Shown in pieces: positions 9,004 through 17,828 of a stretch of 46,367 nucleotides of DNA. Position 1 is the first letter of the stretch. Every line of letters starts with the position of its first letter. The translations under genes were made by a program, and so were the position numbers. The stretch is from the NCBI GenBank assembly GCA_025358555.1, contig JANYJD010000179.1, forward strand, positions 1 through 46,367, given 5' to 3'. The notes below the pieces were generated by a model. That model was not told where the DNA came from. It worked only from the letters and a program-made list of their open reading frames with translations, and did no database searches. This DNA is from Rhodoferax sp. (GTDB lineage Bacteria; Pseudomonadota; Gammaproteobacteria; Burkholderiales; Burkholderiaceae_C).

Positions 9004-9981
9004 TCAAAAATATTTTTCGCCCAGCTTTTTCACCTCATCCGCCACCACCCGCCGTAGCGAAGCAGGTCCCAGCACCTCGCAGTGCGCGCCGTGCTTCAGG
9101 ATGTCCATGATCAGCTCGCGGTGGTCGGTATACGGGATACGCAGCAGGTAACTGCCGTCTGGCTGCAACTGGCCTTGTTGCTTGGGGTGCCACCGTTCGT
9201 CCTTGATCCACGGCGTGCGCTCCGGGCTGAAACGCAAACGCGCCCACTTCACGCGACCACCAGAAAATATGCCGTAGCTGGGGCCAAAGATCGCGTCCAG
9301 CCTGGCATCGCTCACTTCCACAGCAGGGGTGTCCAGCAGGTGCGCGTCTTGTATCGAATCGACCGCAAAGTTGCGCAGGCCTTTGCGCAGGTGGCACCAG
9401 GCATCCAGGTACCAGTTTTCGCGGTAGTGCACCAAGCGCAGCGGGGACACGTCGCGCTGCGTCAACTCGCCCTTGCCTCTGGCCAGGTAGCTGATTTGCA
9501 GGCGTTTGCGCTGCACCAGCGCCGTACCCACGCGCTGAAAATGTTTGGGCTGTACCGCACGCTGCGCCAGCCCGATGATGTGGACGCGGCGGCGCACCTG
9601 TGCGGCGTCGTCATCGGCATGGCCCAGCAGCGCACCCAGGCGCTGCATCAATGGTTCTATGTGGGGCATGAGCACGCCGCCCCTGTCAACATGCGCCAGC
9701 AGATGTTGCATCGTCAACAGGGCATGGATCTCGGTGGATGAAAACCACAAGCCGGGCAGTTCATGCGATTTGTCCGCAGCACCCGCAGATTCAAACAACC
9801 GGTAGCCACCCGCTTCGCGGCTCCACTGAATGGGGTTGTTCAAGCGGGTGCTCAGGTACGCCATGTCGCGCTTGAGCGTGGAGCGCGACACTTCAAGCTC
9901 GGCCATGAGCGATGCGAAGCTGACCACGTGGCGCTGGCGCAGCAGCTCTTTGATTTTGTAGAAACGCTCGGTGCGGTCCAT
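9004..9981 (-). CDS. WYL-domain transcriptional regulator upstream of cas3
   Basis: This 325-residue protein has an N-terminal DeoR/HTH_11-type helix-turn-helix (VSFASLMAELEVSRSTLKRD, residues about 18-40), a central WYL domain (about 145-215, with QISYLARG and HYRENWYLDAWCH) and a C-terminal WCX extension. WYL proteins sense nucleic acid or nucleotide ligands and often control CRISPR, BREX and CBASS loci. Its place directly ahead of cas3 on the same strand suggests it controls the operon, perhaps with its own gene. That role is inferred from context. The ATG at 9979-9981 has GGGAG upstream. Confidence 0.9.
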   Translation of the reverse strand: MDRTERFYKIKELLRQRHVVSFASLMAELEVSRSTLKRDMAYLSTRLNNPIQWSREAGGYRLFESAGAADKSHELPGLWFSSTEIHALLTMQHLLAHVDRGGVLMPHIEPLMQRLGALLGHADDDAAQVRRRVHIIGLAQRAVQPKHFQRVGTALVQRKRLQISYLARGKGELTQRDVSPLRLVHYRENWYLDAWCHLRKGLRNFAVDSIQDAHLLDTPAVEVSDARLDAIFGPSYGIFSGGRVKWARLRFSPERTPWIKDERWHPKQQGQLQPDGSYLLRIPYTDHRELIMDILKHGAHCEVLGPASLRRVVADEVKKLGEKYF

Positions 9982-10020
9982 GTTTTATCTCCCTGGCATT
10001 GCAGCCAATTATGGATAGCG

Positions 10021-10036
10021 ACCCTGTAGGGAGGTC
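10021..10036. promoter_or_regulatory. Candidate operator upstream of the WYL regulator
   Basis: The stretch ACCCTGTAGGGAGGTC contains the perfect dyad CCCT-GT-AGGG and lies 40-55 bases before the regulator start. Autoregulation through a palindrome near the start is common for WYL proteins, but binding is only inferred. Confidence 0.3.
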
Positions 10037-10082
10037 AAAACTGCTTTCATAGCCGCGCTATGCCTTATTTTCTCGAAATTAC

Positions 10083-10132
10083 CCATATAAAATGCCTCTA
10101 GCCCCCGTCCACATTGCATAGATAGATATTAT
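10083..10132 (+). repeat. Dispersed intergenic repeat, copy 1
   Basis: This copy has the core ctctagcccccgtccacatt followed by gcatagatagatatt. It matches four other intergenic copies in the window (near 20136, 30731, 38683 and 43735) that share the pattern ctgtagccc-(c/t)-gtcc-N4-tgcat-N5-gctat. It lies between the WYL and TetR genes. The element has no coding capacity. Confidence 0.65.
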
Positions 10133-10135
10133 TTA

Positions 10136-10157
10136 TGTAGCAATTCTGAATTCTACA
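10136..10157. promoter_or_regulatory. Candidate operator upstream of the TetR gene
   Basis: TGTAG and CTACA form an inverted repeat with a 12-base AT-rich spacer, some 80 bases before the TetR-type regulator start. TetR proteins often bind such dyads in their own promoter. The arms are short, so the call is weak. Confidence 0.25.
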
Positions 10158-10234
10158 GACAAAGACTGCCCAAGGCGCGGCGTGCGTTGTCGCCCGCGTG
10201 GCCTTTTATTCACCAACTGGTTACATTAAACGCC

Positions 10235-10909
10235 ATGCCACGCCCAAAACCGCAAGCTGAACCGCCTGAACTGCCAGAACCCGCCGAGCCCCGCTCCCGT
10301 GACGCCGATCGCTCCCAGCAGTCAATTCTTCTGGCTGCGCGGGACGAATTTGCGCTGCATGGGCTGGGTGGTGCGCGCATGGACCGCATTGCGGAGCGGG
10401 CGGACCTTAACAAACGGCTGATCTACTACTACTTCACCAGCAAGGACGATCTTTTTCTGGCGGTGCTGGAGAAAACCTATGCCGACATCCGTGAAGCCGA
10501 AAGGCATCTGCACCTGACCGACCTGTCGCCCGTGGAAGGCCTGCGTCGCCTGACCGAATTCACCTGGAACTACTACATCAAGCACCCGGAGTTCATCACC
10601 CTGCTCAACAGCGCCAACCTGCACCAGGCCCGGCATCTGGAAAAATCAGAGCGCGTGCGTGAGATGAATTCACCGCTGATCCAGACGCTGGGCGACATTC
10701 TGGAGCGGGGCCGCAAGGAGGGGATTTTTCGCGGCGGCATTGACCCGGTGCAGCTCTATATTTCGATAGCGGGGCTGGCCTACTTTTATCTGTCCAACAA
10801 TCACACGCTGTCGGCGATCTTCGGGCGCGACCTGATGTCGCTCAAAGCGCGCAACGAGCGGCTGTCCCACATGACGGATGTGATTCTGGGGTATGCCCTG
10901 AAAGATTGA
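10235..10909 (+). CDS. TetR/AcrR-family transcriptional regulator
   Basis: This 224-residue protein has a TetR helix-turn-helix at about residues 30-70 (GGARMDRIAERADLNKRLIY, then YYFTSKDDLFLAVLE) and a C-terminal ligand domain of the TetR_C type. The ATG at 10235 is preferred to an in-frame TTG at 10187, because the extra residues do not resemble the family. The proline- and glutamate-rich first 25 residues are probably disordered. Its stop abuts that of the convergent Gfo/Idh gene with no gap. It may control the neighbouring carbohydrate genes, which is inference. Confidence 0.9.
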   Translation: MPRPKPQAEPPELPEPAEPRSRDADRSQQSILLAARDEFALHGLGGARMDRIAERADLNKRLIYYYFTSKDDLFLAVLEKTYADIREAERHLHLTDLSPVEGLRRLTEFTWNYYIKHPEFITLLNSANLHQARHLEKSERVREMNSPLIQTLGDILERGRKEGIFRGGIDPVQLYISIAGLAYFYLSNNHTLSAIFGRDLMSLKARNERLSHMTDVILGYALKD

Positions 10910-12259
10910 TCAGACCAGCTCTGCAAGCCAGGTGGCGGAGGGTTTGAGACTGACCACCTCGCTGATATTCACAGGGCGGTTGGCCTGCATGGACATGACG
11001 GCGGCAATGCCGATGGAGATGGATGCCGCGCCCTGCTCATGGCCGGCGGTGCGGCCCCAGACATCGGGCGCTTGCGCTTCGCCATAAAAATGGGCGTTCA
11101 GAATCTCGTCCGCACCGCCATGCGCGGCCCTGATCTCGGGCATAGGCACTTCGTAGCTGCTGTTGAAGTGGGGGAACACGCGAATCCATTCGCCTTCGGC
11201 TTCGGCACCGGGTTTTTCTTCAATCTTCCATTCTTTGGCGCTGACCGCGCGGTTCATGTGGGTGCCAATGAACTCATGGTATTCAATGCGGCCCCGGTCG
11301 CCATTGAAGGTCACGCGCATGCCTTCACGCGGGCTGTAGCACACCAGTGAATACGTGAGCAGTTGCCCAGTGCGGTAACGCACGTTGAGCGACATCTGGT
11401 CGGGGATGGTGATGCCGTCACGGAAGACATTTTGGTCGCGCACGTAGCCTGAATCCGCCTCGCCCGCCAGATAGAGCTTGCGAAACGATTCGCTCTCGGT
11501 CAGGTCCAGGAAAAACGGGTCGTCTTTAGCCTCGGGCACGCCGGTATAGCGCGGATAGCGGGTGAGCTTCTCATCACCGCGCTTGATGGCGTTGTCCTTG
11601 CCGTAGAACACCAGGTCGCCATAGGCAAACACCTGTTCGGGAATGGCGTCCAGCCACCAGTTCACCAAATCAAAATGGTGCGTGCTTTTGTGGACCAGCA
11701 AGGTACCCGAATTCTCAATCTGCGCGTGCCAGCGCCGGAAGTAATCCGCGCCATGGTTGGTGTCCAGCAAGTATTCCAGATTGACCGAATGGATTTTGCC
11801 CACCACGCCACTGGCTATCAGCTCCTTGACTTTGGTGCGGAACGGTGCCCAGCGGTAGTTGAAGGCCACGCGCACACGCTTGCCCGTGGCTTCTACGGCT
11901 TCCATGATGGCGCGACACTTAGCGGCATCGGTGGTCATGGGCTTCTCGGTGACAACATCGCAGCCCGCATGCAGGGCGCGCACGATGTACTCATGGTGAG
12001 TTGCGTCTTTGGTGCAGACAAACACCTCATCGGGCTTTTGCTCGCGCAGCATGTCGTCAAAGCGGTCTGCTGTGTAGGCGGGTACCGCGTGGTAAGCCAT
12101 ATCGCGCACCAGCAGTTCGTTGTAGTAGGCCATGCGGGCCGGGCTCAGGTCGCAAATGCCCACCAGCGCGTTGTGCTCACCGTAGGTGGTGACCAAGGGC
12201 TCAATGAAACTGAGGGCCCGCCCGCCGGTGCCCACAAATGCGTGACGTTTTTTAACCAT
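10910..12259 (-). CDS. Gfo/Idh/MocA-family oxidoreductase 1
   Basis: This 449-residue NAD(P)-dependent dehydrogenase has an N-terminal Rossmann fold (HAFVGTGGRALSF, aspartate in GICDLSPAR), the family EKP motif in CDVVTEKPMTTDAAK, and the catalytic-domain histidine region VHKSTHHFDLVNWW. Family members oxidise or reduce sugar hydroxyls, often at C3 or C1. It is longer than the common 340-390 residues, like the subgroup found beside glycoside-use genes. It is divergent from the sugar ABC operon across a 317-base gap and convergent with TetR. The substrate is unknown. Confidence 0.9.
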   Translation of the reverse strand: MVKKRHAFVGTGGRALSFIEPLVTTYGEHNALVGICDLSPARMAYYNELLVRDMAYHAVPAYTADRFDDMLREQKPDEVFVCTKDATHHEYIVRALHAGCDVVTEKPMTTDAAKCRAIMEAVEATGKRVRVAFNYRWAPFRTKVKELIASGVVGKIHSVNLEYLLDTNHGADYFRRWHAQIENSGTLLVHKSTHHFDLVNWWLDAIPEQVFAYGDLVFYGKDNAIKRGDEKLTRYPRYTGVPEAKDDPFFLDLTESESFRKLYLAGEADSGYVRDQNVFRDGITIPDQMSLNVRYRTGQLLTYSLVCYSPREGMRVTFNGDRGRIEYHEFIGTHMNRAVSAKEWKIEEKPGAEAEGEWIRVFPHFNSSYEVPMPEIRAAHGGADEILNAHFYGEAQAPDVWGRTAGHEQGAASISIGIAAVMSMQANRPVNISEVVSLKPSATWLAELV

Positions 12260-12576
12260 GGATCTGCTACTCCCGAGTGCACCCTGACGACAGGCCCGTT
12301 ACAGGCACCAGGCCCCCAGGTAAAACGAAAATCATATCGCATTTCACCACACGGTTAATAAAACCGCAAACGTCGCCGAAGCCGCCCATTTGACCGCACC
12401 GCCCCGGAATTGACAGCTTCCCAAGGGTATGTACTAGCACGCTGGATGCCAAACTCTATTTACAAAGCTGAAGATGTCTTTTTACAATTAACCTTATGGT
12501 GAATTAAAAAATTCATGTGTTGAGTCTGTCAGGACATCTGACCTTCACCCCCGTCGCCATTTAAGGAGCCGCCGTC
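12260..12576. promoter_or_regulatory. Divergent promoter region of the sugar operon
   Basis: This 317-base gap lies between the minus-strand Gfo/Idh gene and the plus-strand binding-protein gene and holds no credible gene. Its right half (12450-12520) is markedly AT-rich. The perfect dyad TGAATT-AAAA-AATTCA lies at 12500-12515, and an AAGGAG ribosome site at 12563-12568 serves the binding-protein gene. No clear promoter hexamers could be assigned. Confidence 0.6.
12500..12515. promoter_or_regulatory. Palindromic candidate operator
   Basis: TGAATTAAAAAATTCA is a perfect six-base dyad with a four-base spacer, 61 bases before the binding-protein start. It is a plausible site for the nearby TetR regulator or another repressor. 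AT-rich DNA can form such dyads by chance. Confidence 0.35.
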
Positions 12577-13845
12577 ATGACCCTTCTCACACGTCGTCAA
12601 ATTGTTGCCAGCGCTGGTGCCTCCGTGGCACTGGCATTGAGTCCGTCCCCGGCCCTGGCGCAAAACGCTGCCAAGCTGCGTTGCTTCTGGTGGGGCAACC
12701 CCGACCGTGACCGGCGCACCAAGGCCTTGCTGGATGTCTACTCCAAAAAATCCGGCACGCAGATTGCCGCAGAGTCCTTGGGTTGGGGCGACTATTGGAC
12801 CAAGCTGGCCACCCAGACGGCTGGGGGCAACGCGCCCGACCTGATCCAGATGGACTACCGCTACCTGTTTGAGTACGCGCGCCGCCAGACGCTGCTGCCG
12901 CTGGACAGGCTGCTGCCGCTGACAGACTTCAGCGCCAATGACCGCAACGGCGGCAAGGTGGATGGCAAGCTGTATGGCGTCAATCTGGGCACCAACTCCA
13001 AAGCCATGGTGTATGACGCTGCCATGCTGGAGAAAGTGGGCGTCAAAACCATGAACCCCAGCTGGACCTGGAGCGATTTCGCCAGGATCTCGGGTGAAAT
13101 CTCAAAGATCAACCCCGGCAAATACTGGGGCTCCAGCGACAACAGCCGCTGGGAGCAGGGCTTTGAGCAGTGGCTCAACATGCAGGGCAAGTCGCTCTAC
13201 AACCCCGACGGGCAAGCGGCTTTCACCAAGGATGACGTGGCCGGCTGGTTTGACTTGTGGGACAAGCTGCGCAAGGCCGGTGCCATTCCCCCCGCAGACG
13301 TGGGCGCAGGCAACACCGCCAAAGTGGAGGAATATGAGGTCAGCCGGGGCCTGGCCGCCATGAGCTTTGTCAACTCCAACCAGATTGTGGCGTTCCAGGC
13401 CATCAACAAAAACAGCCTGGCCATCAGCCCGTTTCCGCGTGAGAAAACTGGCACATCAGGCCACTACATCAAGCCCTCCCAGATGATGAGCATTTCGTCC
13501 AAGAGCAAGTCGCCCGAAGAAGCCGCCAAGATCATCAGCTTCATGGTGCAGGCACCTGAGGGCGTGAAGATTCTGGGCATTGAGCGTGGCGTGCCATGCT
13601 CGTCTGCGGCGCGTGCCACCCTTCTGCCAGATCTGGACGCGCTGGGAAAAATGCAGATCGACTATGTGGCCAACGTTGGCAAGACGGCCATTCCCCTGCC
13701 GCCACCGCCGCCCAAAGGCGCTGGCGAAATCGAAAACCTGCTCAGGCGCGTTGCCGATGCCGTGGCTTTCGGCAAGACCTCGATTGCCGACGGCGCTGCG
13801 CAGTTCCATTCTGAAACCATCCGTGTTTTGGCGCGGTCAGCCTGA
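12577..13845 (+). CDS. Sugar ABC transporter substrate-binding protein
   Basis: This 422-residue periplasmic receptor belongs to extracellular solute-binding family 1 (maltose/multiple-sugar type). The N-terminus MTLLTRRQIVASAGAS, with twin arginines, a hydrophobic stretch and an ALAQ cleavage site near residue 28, looks like a signal peptide, possibly Tat-type. The WWGNPDRDRRT and GGNAPDLIQMDYRYL segments are typical of the family. AAGGAG lies eight bases before the ATG. It leads the transport operon. The bound sugar is not evident from sequence. Confidence 0.93.
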   Translation: MTLLTRRQIVASAGASVALALSPSPALAQNAAKLRCFWWGNPDRDRRTKALLDVYSKKSGTQIAAESLGWGDYWTKLATQTAGGNAPDLIQMDYRYLFEYARRQTLLPLDRLLPLTDFSANDRNGGKVDGKLYGVNLGTNSKAMVYDAAMLEKVGVKTMNPSWTWSDFARISGEISKINPGKYWGSSDNSRWEQGFEQWLNMQGKSLYNPDGQAAFTKDDVAGWFDLWDKLRKAGAIPPADVGAGNTAKVEEYEVSRGLAAMSFVNSNQIVAFQAINKNSLAISPFPREKTGTSGHYIKPSQMMSISSKSKSPEEAAKIISFMVQAPEGVKILGIERGVPCSSAARATLLPDLDALGKMQIDYVANVGKTAIPLPPPPPKGAGEIENLLRRVADAVAFGKTSIADGAAQFHSETIRVLARSA

Positions 13846-13872
13846 TCGAACCTGCCAGTCAGTCCCCGGGGC

Positions 13873-14799
13873 ATGCAAACTGAATCAGAGCGTCTCGGCC
13901 GGTCCCGGGCCGCTGGGCGCCGAGACCTGATTGGCTACGCGTTCATCGCGCCGTGGCTGATCGGGTTTCTTTGCTTCTCGTTGGGGCCGGTGCTGGCCTC
14001 GCTCTACCTCTCGTTTACCAAATTTGACCTGCTGAGCCCGGCCGTGTGGATTGGCGGCGAGAACTATGCGCGCATGTTCACCGAGGATCCGCGCTTCTAC
14101 CAGGCGCTCAAGGTCACCTTCACGTACATGGTCTACGAGGTTCCGCTCAAGCTCTGCTTTGCGCTAGCCGTGGCGATGGTGCTGGACAAAGCCATTCGCG
14201 GTGGTGCGTTTTACCGGGCGCTGTTTTACATCCCGTCGCTGCTGGGAGGCTCAGTGGCCATCGCCGTGCTGTGGCGGCAATTGTTTGAAGGCAATGGCAC
14301 GGTCAACCAGATTTTGCTGGCACTGTTTGGCTACAAGGGCCAAAGCTGGATCTCAAGCCCCGACTCGGCCATCTACACCCTGGTGCTGCTGGCCGTATGG
14401 CAATTTGGCTCGCCTATGATCATCTTTCTGGCAGGTCTGCGCCAAGTGCCGCAAGACCTGTACGAGGCGGCCTCGATGGACGGCGCGGGCGCATTGCGCA
14501 AGTTCTACAAAATCACGCTGCCCATGCTGGCCCCGGTGATTTTCTTCAACATGGTGCTGCAGATCATTGATGGCTTCAAGGCGTTCACGCCAGCGTACAT
14601 TGTCTCTGGCGGCACCGGCGGTCCGATTGACTCGACGCTGTTTTACACCTTGTACCTGTACCAGGAGGCGTTCTCGTACTTCCGCATGGGCTATGCCTCG
14701 GCCATGGCCTGGGTGCTGCTGATCATCATCGGCATCTTCACCAGCATCAGCTTCGTCACGTCCAAATACTGGGTTTACTATGAAGACGACCCTCGATAA
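13873..14799 (+). CDS. Sugar ABC transporter permease, MalF/UgpA type
   Basis: This 308-residue inner-membrane permease has about six transmembrane segments, starting with IGYAFIAPWLIGFLCFSLGP. The cytoplasmic EAA loop that docks on the ATPase is YEAASMDGAGALRKFYKITL near residues 198-217. It follows the binding-protein gene by 27 bases, and its end overlaps the next permease by 20 bases. It pairs with that permease to form the channel. Confidence 0.94.
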   Translation: MQTESERLGRSRAAGRRDLIGYAFIAPWLIGFLCFSLGPVLASLYLSFTKFDLLSPAVWIGGENYARMFTEDPRFYQALKVTFTYMVYEVPLKLCFALAVAMVLDKAIRGGAFYRALFYIPSLLGGSVAIAVLWRQLFEGNGTVNQILLALFGYKGQSWISSPDSAIYTLVLLAVWQFGSPMIIFLAGLRQVPQDLYEAASMDGAGALRKFYKITLPMLAPVIFFNMVLQIIDGFKAFTPAYIVSGGTGGPIDSTLFYTLYLYQEAFSYFRMGYASAMAWVLLIIIGIFTSISFVTSKYWVYYEDDPR

Positions 14800-15679
14800 G
14801 GCTTTGGACGCATCCGTGCCCGAAAAGCGGCACGGCCCCCGCCTTGTTCGCTTGCTGGCAGGCACGCTAAGCCTCCATGGTCTGCTGGTGGCAGCCTCAT
14901 TTTTCATGCTGTACCCGCTGCTTTGGATGCTGGCCTCGTCGTTCAAGCCCGAGTCCATCATCTTCACCGATTTGTCGCTGATTCCGCCGTCGTTTGATTT
15001 CGCCAACTACACGCAGGGCTGGACGGCTTTGCAGCAAAGCTTCACCGTGTTTTTCAAGAACTCCATCATCGTGGCGGTGCTGGTGGTGATTGGCAATGTG
15101 CTGTCCTGCTCCATCACGGCCTACGCCTTTGCCAGGCTTGAGTTTCGCGGCCGGCGCTTCTGGTTTGTGGTGATGCTGGGCACGCTCATGCTGCCCTACC
15201 ACGTGACGCTGATTCCGCAGTACGTGCTGTTCCTCAAGCTTGGCTGGATCGACACCTTTTTGCCCCTGATCGTGCCGAAGTTTCTGGCAGCCGATGCGTT
15301 CTTCATCTTTTTGATGGTGCAGTTCTTCCGCGGCATTCCGCGTGAGCTGGACGAGGCCGCCGTACTGGATGGCTGCAGCCCCTGGCGAATCTACTGGAAG
15401 ATCATGATGCCGCTGTCGCTGCCGGTGTTGACGACCACGGCCATCTTCTCATTCATCTGGACCTGGAACGATTTCCTTGGCCCGCTGGTGTACCTCAACG
15501 ATGCATCCAACTACACCGTGCCGCTGGCGCTACGTTCTTTCATGGACTCCACCGGGCAGTCGGCCTGGGGGCAATTGTTTGCGATGTCGGTATTGGCCAT
15601 TTTGCCGATCTTTTTGTTTTTTCTGTTCTTTCAGCGCCTGATCATTGAAGGCGTTGCCCACTCTGGCATGAAGCGATGA
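14780..15679 (+). CDS. Sugar ABC transporter permease, MalG/UgpE type
   Basis: This 299-residue permease has about six membrane segments and the EAA loop LDEAAVLDGCSPWRIYWKIM near residues 192-211. The final EGVAHSGMKR resembles the standard UgpE/MalG tail (EGxxxGAVKG). It begins inside the end of the previous permease and its stop overlaps the following Gfo/Idh start by four bases. This tight coupling ties the oxidoreductase to uptake. Confidence 0.94.
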   Translation: MKTTLDKALDASVPEKRHGPRLVRLLAGTLSLHGLLVAASFFMLYPLLWMLASSFKPESIIFTDLSLIPPSFDFANYTQGWTALQQSFTVFFKNSIIVAVLVVIGNVLSCSITAYAFARLEFRGRRFWFVVMLGTLMLPYHVTLIPQYVLFLKLGWIDTFLPLIVPKFLAADAFFIFLMVQFFRGIPRELDEAAVLDGCSPWRIYWKIMMPLSLPVLTTTAIFSFIWTWNDFLGPLVYLNDASNYTVPLALRSFMDSTGQSAWGQLFAMSVLAILPIFLFFLFFQRLIIEGVAHSGMKR

Positions 15680-16707
15680 ATCACCCCTCTCAACCCAACA
15701 TCCGGTTTGCAACCATCGGGCTCAACCACAACCATATTTACGGCCAGACCAAGGCCCTGCTTGATGCGGGTGCCGAGCTGGTCTGTGTGCACGCTGAAGA
15801 AGACGACCTGGTCGCCGATTACCAAAAGGCCTTTCCGCAGGCGCGCCGCGTGGCCGGCAAGCGCGCCATTCTGGAAGACGCCAGCATCCAGATGGTGGTC
15901 AGCGCCACCATCCCTGATGTCCGCGCTGCCACTGCGATTGAGGTCATGCGCCACGGCAAGGACATCATGGTGGACAAGCCCGGTGTGATCACCCTGGACG
16001 AACTGGCCGCCGTCAAAAAGGTGCAAGCCGAGACCGGGCGCATTTTCTCGGTATGTTTTTCGGAACGGTTTGAGAACCGCGCCACCGAGAAAGCCAGCAA
16101 GTTGGTAGCCGCAGGCGCCATTGGCCGCGTGGTGCAAACCGTGGGCCTGGGTCCGCACGCCCTGCGCAACAACCCGCGCCCGGATTGGTTCTTTCAACGC
16201 AAGCGCTACGGCGGCATTTTGTGTGACATTGCGGCGCACCAGTGCGACCAGTTTTTGCATTTCACCGGTTCCACCCAGGCGCAGGTGGTGGCATCGCACA
16301 TCGGCAATTTTGGCAACCCCGAAACCCCCGAGCTGGAAGACTTTGGCGAAGTGCTGTTGCGTGGCAATGGCGGCACAGGCTTCATCCGCGTGGATTGGTT
16401 CACCCCCAAAGGCCTGGGCGTTTGGGGCGATGGCCGCCTGACGATTCTGGGCACGGAAGGCTACATAGAGCTGCGCAAGTACGTGGACGTGGCGGGCCGC
16501 CCCGGTGGCGACCATCTGTTTCTAGTGGATGGCAAAGGCCAGCAGCACATGGACTGCAGCCAGCAGGCCCTGCCCTACGGCCCGCGCCTGGTGCAAGACA
16601 TTCTGAACCGCACCGACACCGCCATGACGCAGGCGCATTGTTTCCTGGCCACCGAGCTGGCGCTCAAAGCAGAAGCCCTGGCCACGCGCGTGGGAGATGT
16701 GCCGTGA
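15676..16707 (+). CDS. Gfo/Idh/MocA-family oxidoreductase 2
   Basis: This 343-residue NAD(P)-dependent dehydrogenase has an N-terminal Rossmann segment (RFATIGLNHNHIYGQTKALL), a DKP variant of the EKP motif (DIMVDKPGVITLDE), and the catalytic-side sequence RYGGILCDIAAHQCDQFLHF, which carries the histidine and aspartate expected for proton transfer. The aspartate in place of glutamate before KP is unusual but conserves charge. It overlaps the permease by four bases and the next oxidoreductase by four bases. It probably acts on the imported sugar. Confidence 0.9.
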   Translation: MNHPSQPNIRFATIGLNHNHIYGQTKALLDAGAELVCVHAEEDDLVADYQKAFPQARRVAGKRAILEDASIQMVVSATIPDVRAATAIEVMRHGKDIMVDKPGVITLDELAAVKKVQAETGRIFSVCFSERFENRATEKASKLVAAGAIGRVVQTVGLGPHALRNNPRPDWFFQRKRYGGILCDIAAHQCDQFLHFTGSTQAQVVASHIGNFGNPETPELEDFGEVLLRGNGGTGFIRVDWFTPKGLGVWGDGRLTILGTEGYIELRKYVDVAGRPGGDHLFLVDGKGQQHMDCSQQALPYGPRLVQDILNRTDTAMTQAHCFLATELALKAEALATRVGDVP

Positions 16708-17828
16708 CCCAAATAACCCAAAAACTTCGCGTGGCCGTGGTTGGCCTGGGCGTGGGCAAAAGCCATCTGGAGGCCTATGCAGCAGTCAAAGACCGGTTTG
16801 ACGTGGTGGCCGTCTGCGACCTGGATGAAGCCAAGGCCAAGGCCGTTGCCGCCGAGTTTGGCGTGCCGCGCTCAAGCACCCGCCTGGCCGATCTGCTGGC
16901 AGGCAATGATGTCGATATTTACGACCTGTGCACGCCGCCCTACACCCATTGCAGCCTGATTGAACAGGTCCTGGCGGCAGGTTTCCACGTGATCTGCGAG
17001 AAACCCCTGGTGGGGTCACTTGCAGAGGCAGACCGTATTGAGGCCGCCCAAAAAGCTGCGCATGCAAAAAGCAAAGCAACACTGTTCCCCATCTTCCAGT
17101 ACCGCTTTGGCCATGGCCTGCAAAAGCTCAAGCACCTGCAAAGCAAGGGCTTTGCGCACACGCCTTATCTGACGACCATCGAGACCTCATGGCGGCGTGA
17201 CTCCGACTACTACGACATCACCTGGCGCGGCAAATGGGCGACCGAGATGGGTGGCTGCTGCCTGACCCAGGCGTTGCACGCACACGACATGCTGTCGTAC
17301 ATCAACGGCCCGGTCAAGACCGTCTTTGCCCACCTGGCCACGCGGGTCAACCCGATTGAGGTGGAAGACTGCGCCGCCATCTCGGTTGGTATGGAAAACG
17401 GCTCGGTGGCCACGCTCGCGGTCACGCTTGGTGCGGCGCAAGAGTTGTCGCGGCTGCGCTTTATGTTCTCTGACCTCACGGTAGAGAGCCGCAGCACCCA
17501 CCCGTACCGGCCCGGCAATGACCCCTGGCATTTCAAAGGCAAGACAGCGGCGATTGACGCAGCCATGGCCGCAGCGCTGGCCGACTTTGTACCGGCGCTG
17601 GAGTCATTCGAGGGCGAGTTTGCGTTGATCCACAACACCCTCACGCAAGGCGCGGCCACGCCGGTGTCACTGCATGACGCGCGCCAGTCCCTCGAATTGA
17701 TCACGGCCATCTACTACTCGGCAGAAACAGGCACGCCGGTGAGCCTGCCCATCGCCAAAGACCATCCCCGTTACGGCAGTTGGGCACCCGCAGCGGGCGG
17801 ATTCAACAAGGCAGGGGCCCATGGCTGA
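16704..17828 (+). CDS. Gfo/Idh/MocA-family oxidoreductase 3
   Basis: This 374-residue dehydrogenase has a Rossmann motif VAVVGLGVGKSHLEAY, a VCDLDEAKA strand end, the EKP motif in VICEKPLVGSLAEAD and a catalytic-side segment MGGCCLTQALHAHDML. The start is GTG at 16704, overlapping the previous stop (GTGA). Longer in-frame forms upstream lie inside the preceding gene. It overlaps the ATPase gene by eight bases. Two adjacent, different Gfo/Idh enzymes suggest an oxidation and a later reduction of the same sugar. Confidence 0.9.
   Translation: MTQITQKLRVAVVGLGVGKSHLEAYAAVKDRFDVVAVCDLDEAKAKAVAAEFGVPRSSTRLADLLAGNDVDIYDLCTPPYTHCSLIEQVLAAGFHVICEKPLVGSLAEADRIEAAQKAAHAKSKATLFPIFQYRFGHGLQKLKHLQSKGFAHTPYLTTIETSWRRDSDYYDITWRGKWATEMGGCCLTQALHAHDMLSYINGPVKTVFAHLATRVNPIEVEDCAAISVGMENGSVATLAVTLGAAQELSRLRFMFSDLTVESRSTHPYRPGNDPWHFKGKTAAIDAAMAAALADFVPALESFEGEFALIHNTLTQGAATPVSLHDARQSLELITAIYYSAETGTPVSLPIAKDHPRYGSWAPAAGGFNKAGAHG

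Noticed and set aside
16242-16703. Long N-terminal extension of Gfo/Idh 3
   Set aside because: It lies wholly inside the previous oxidoreductase gene in another frame. The GTG at 16704 fits the family start and the overlap pattern.
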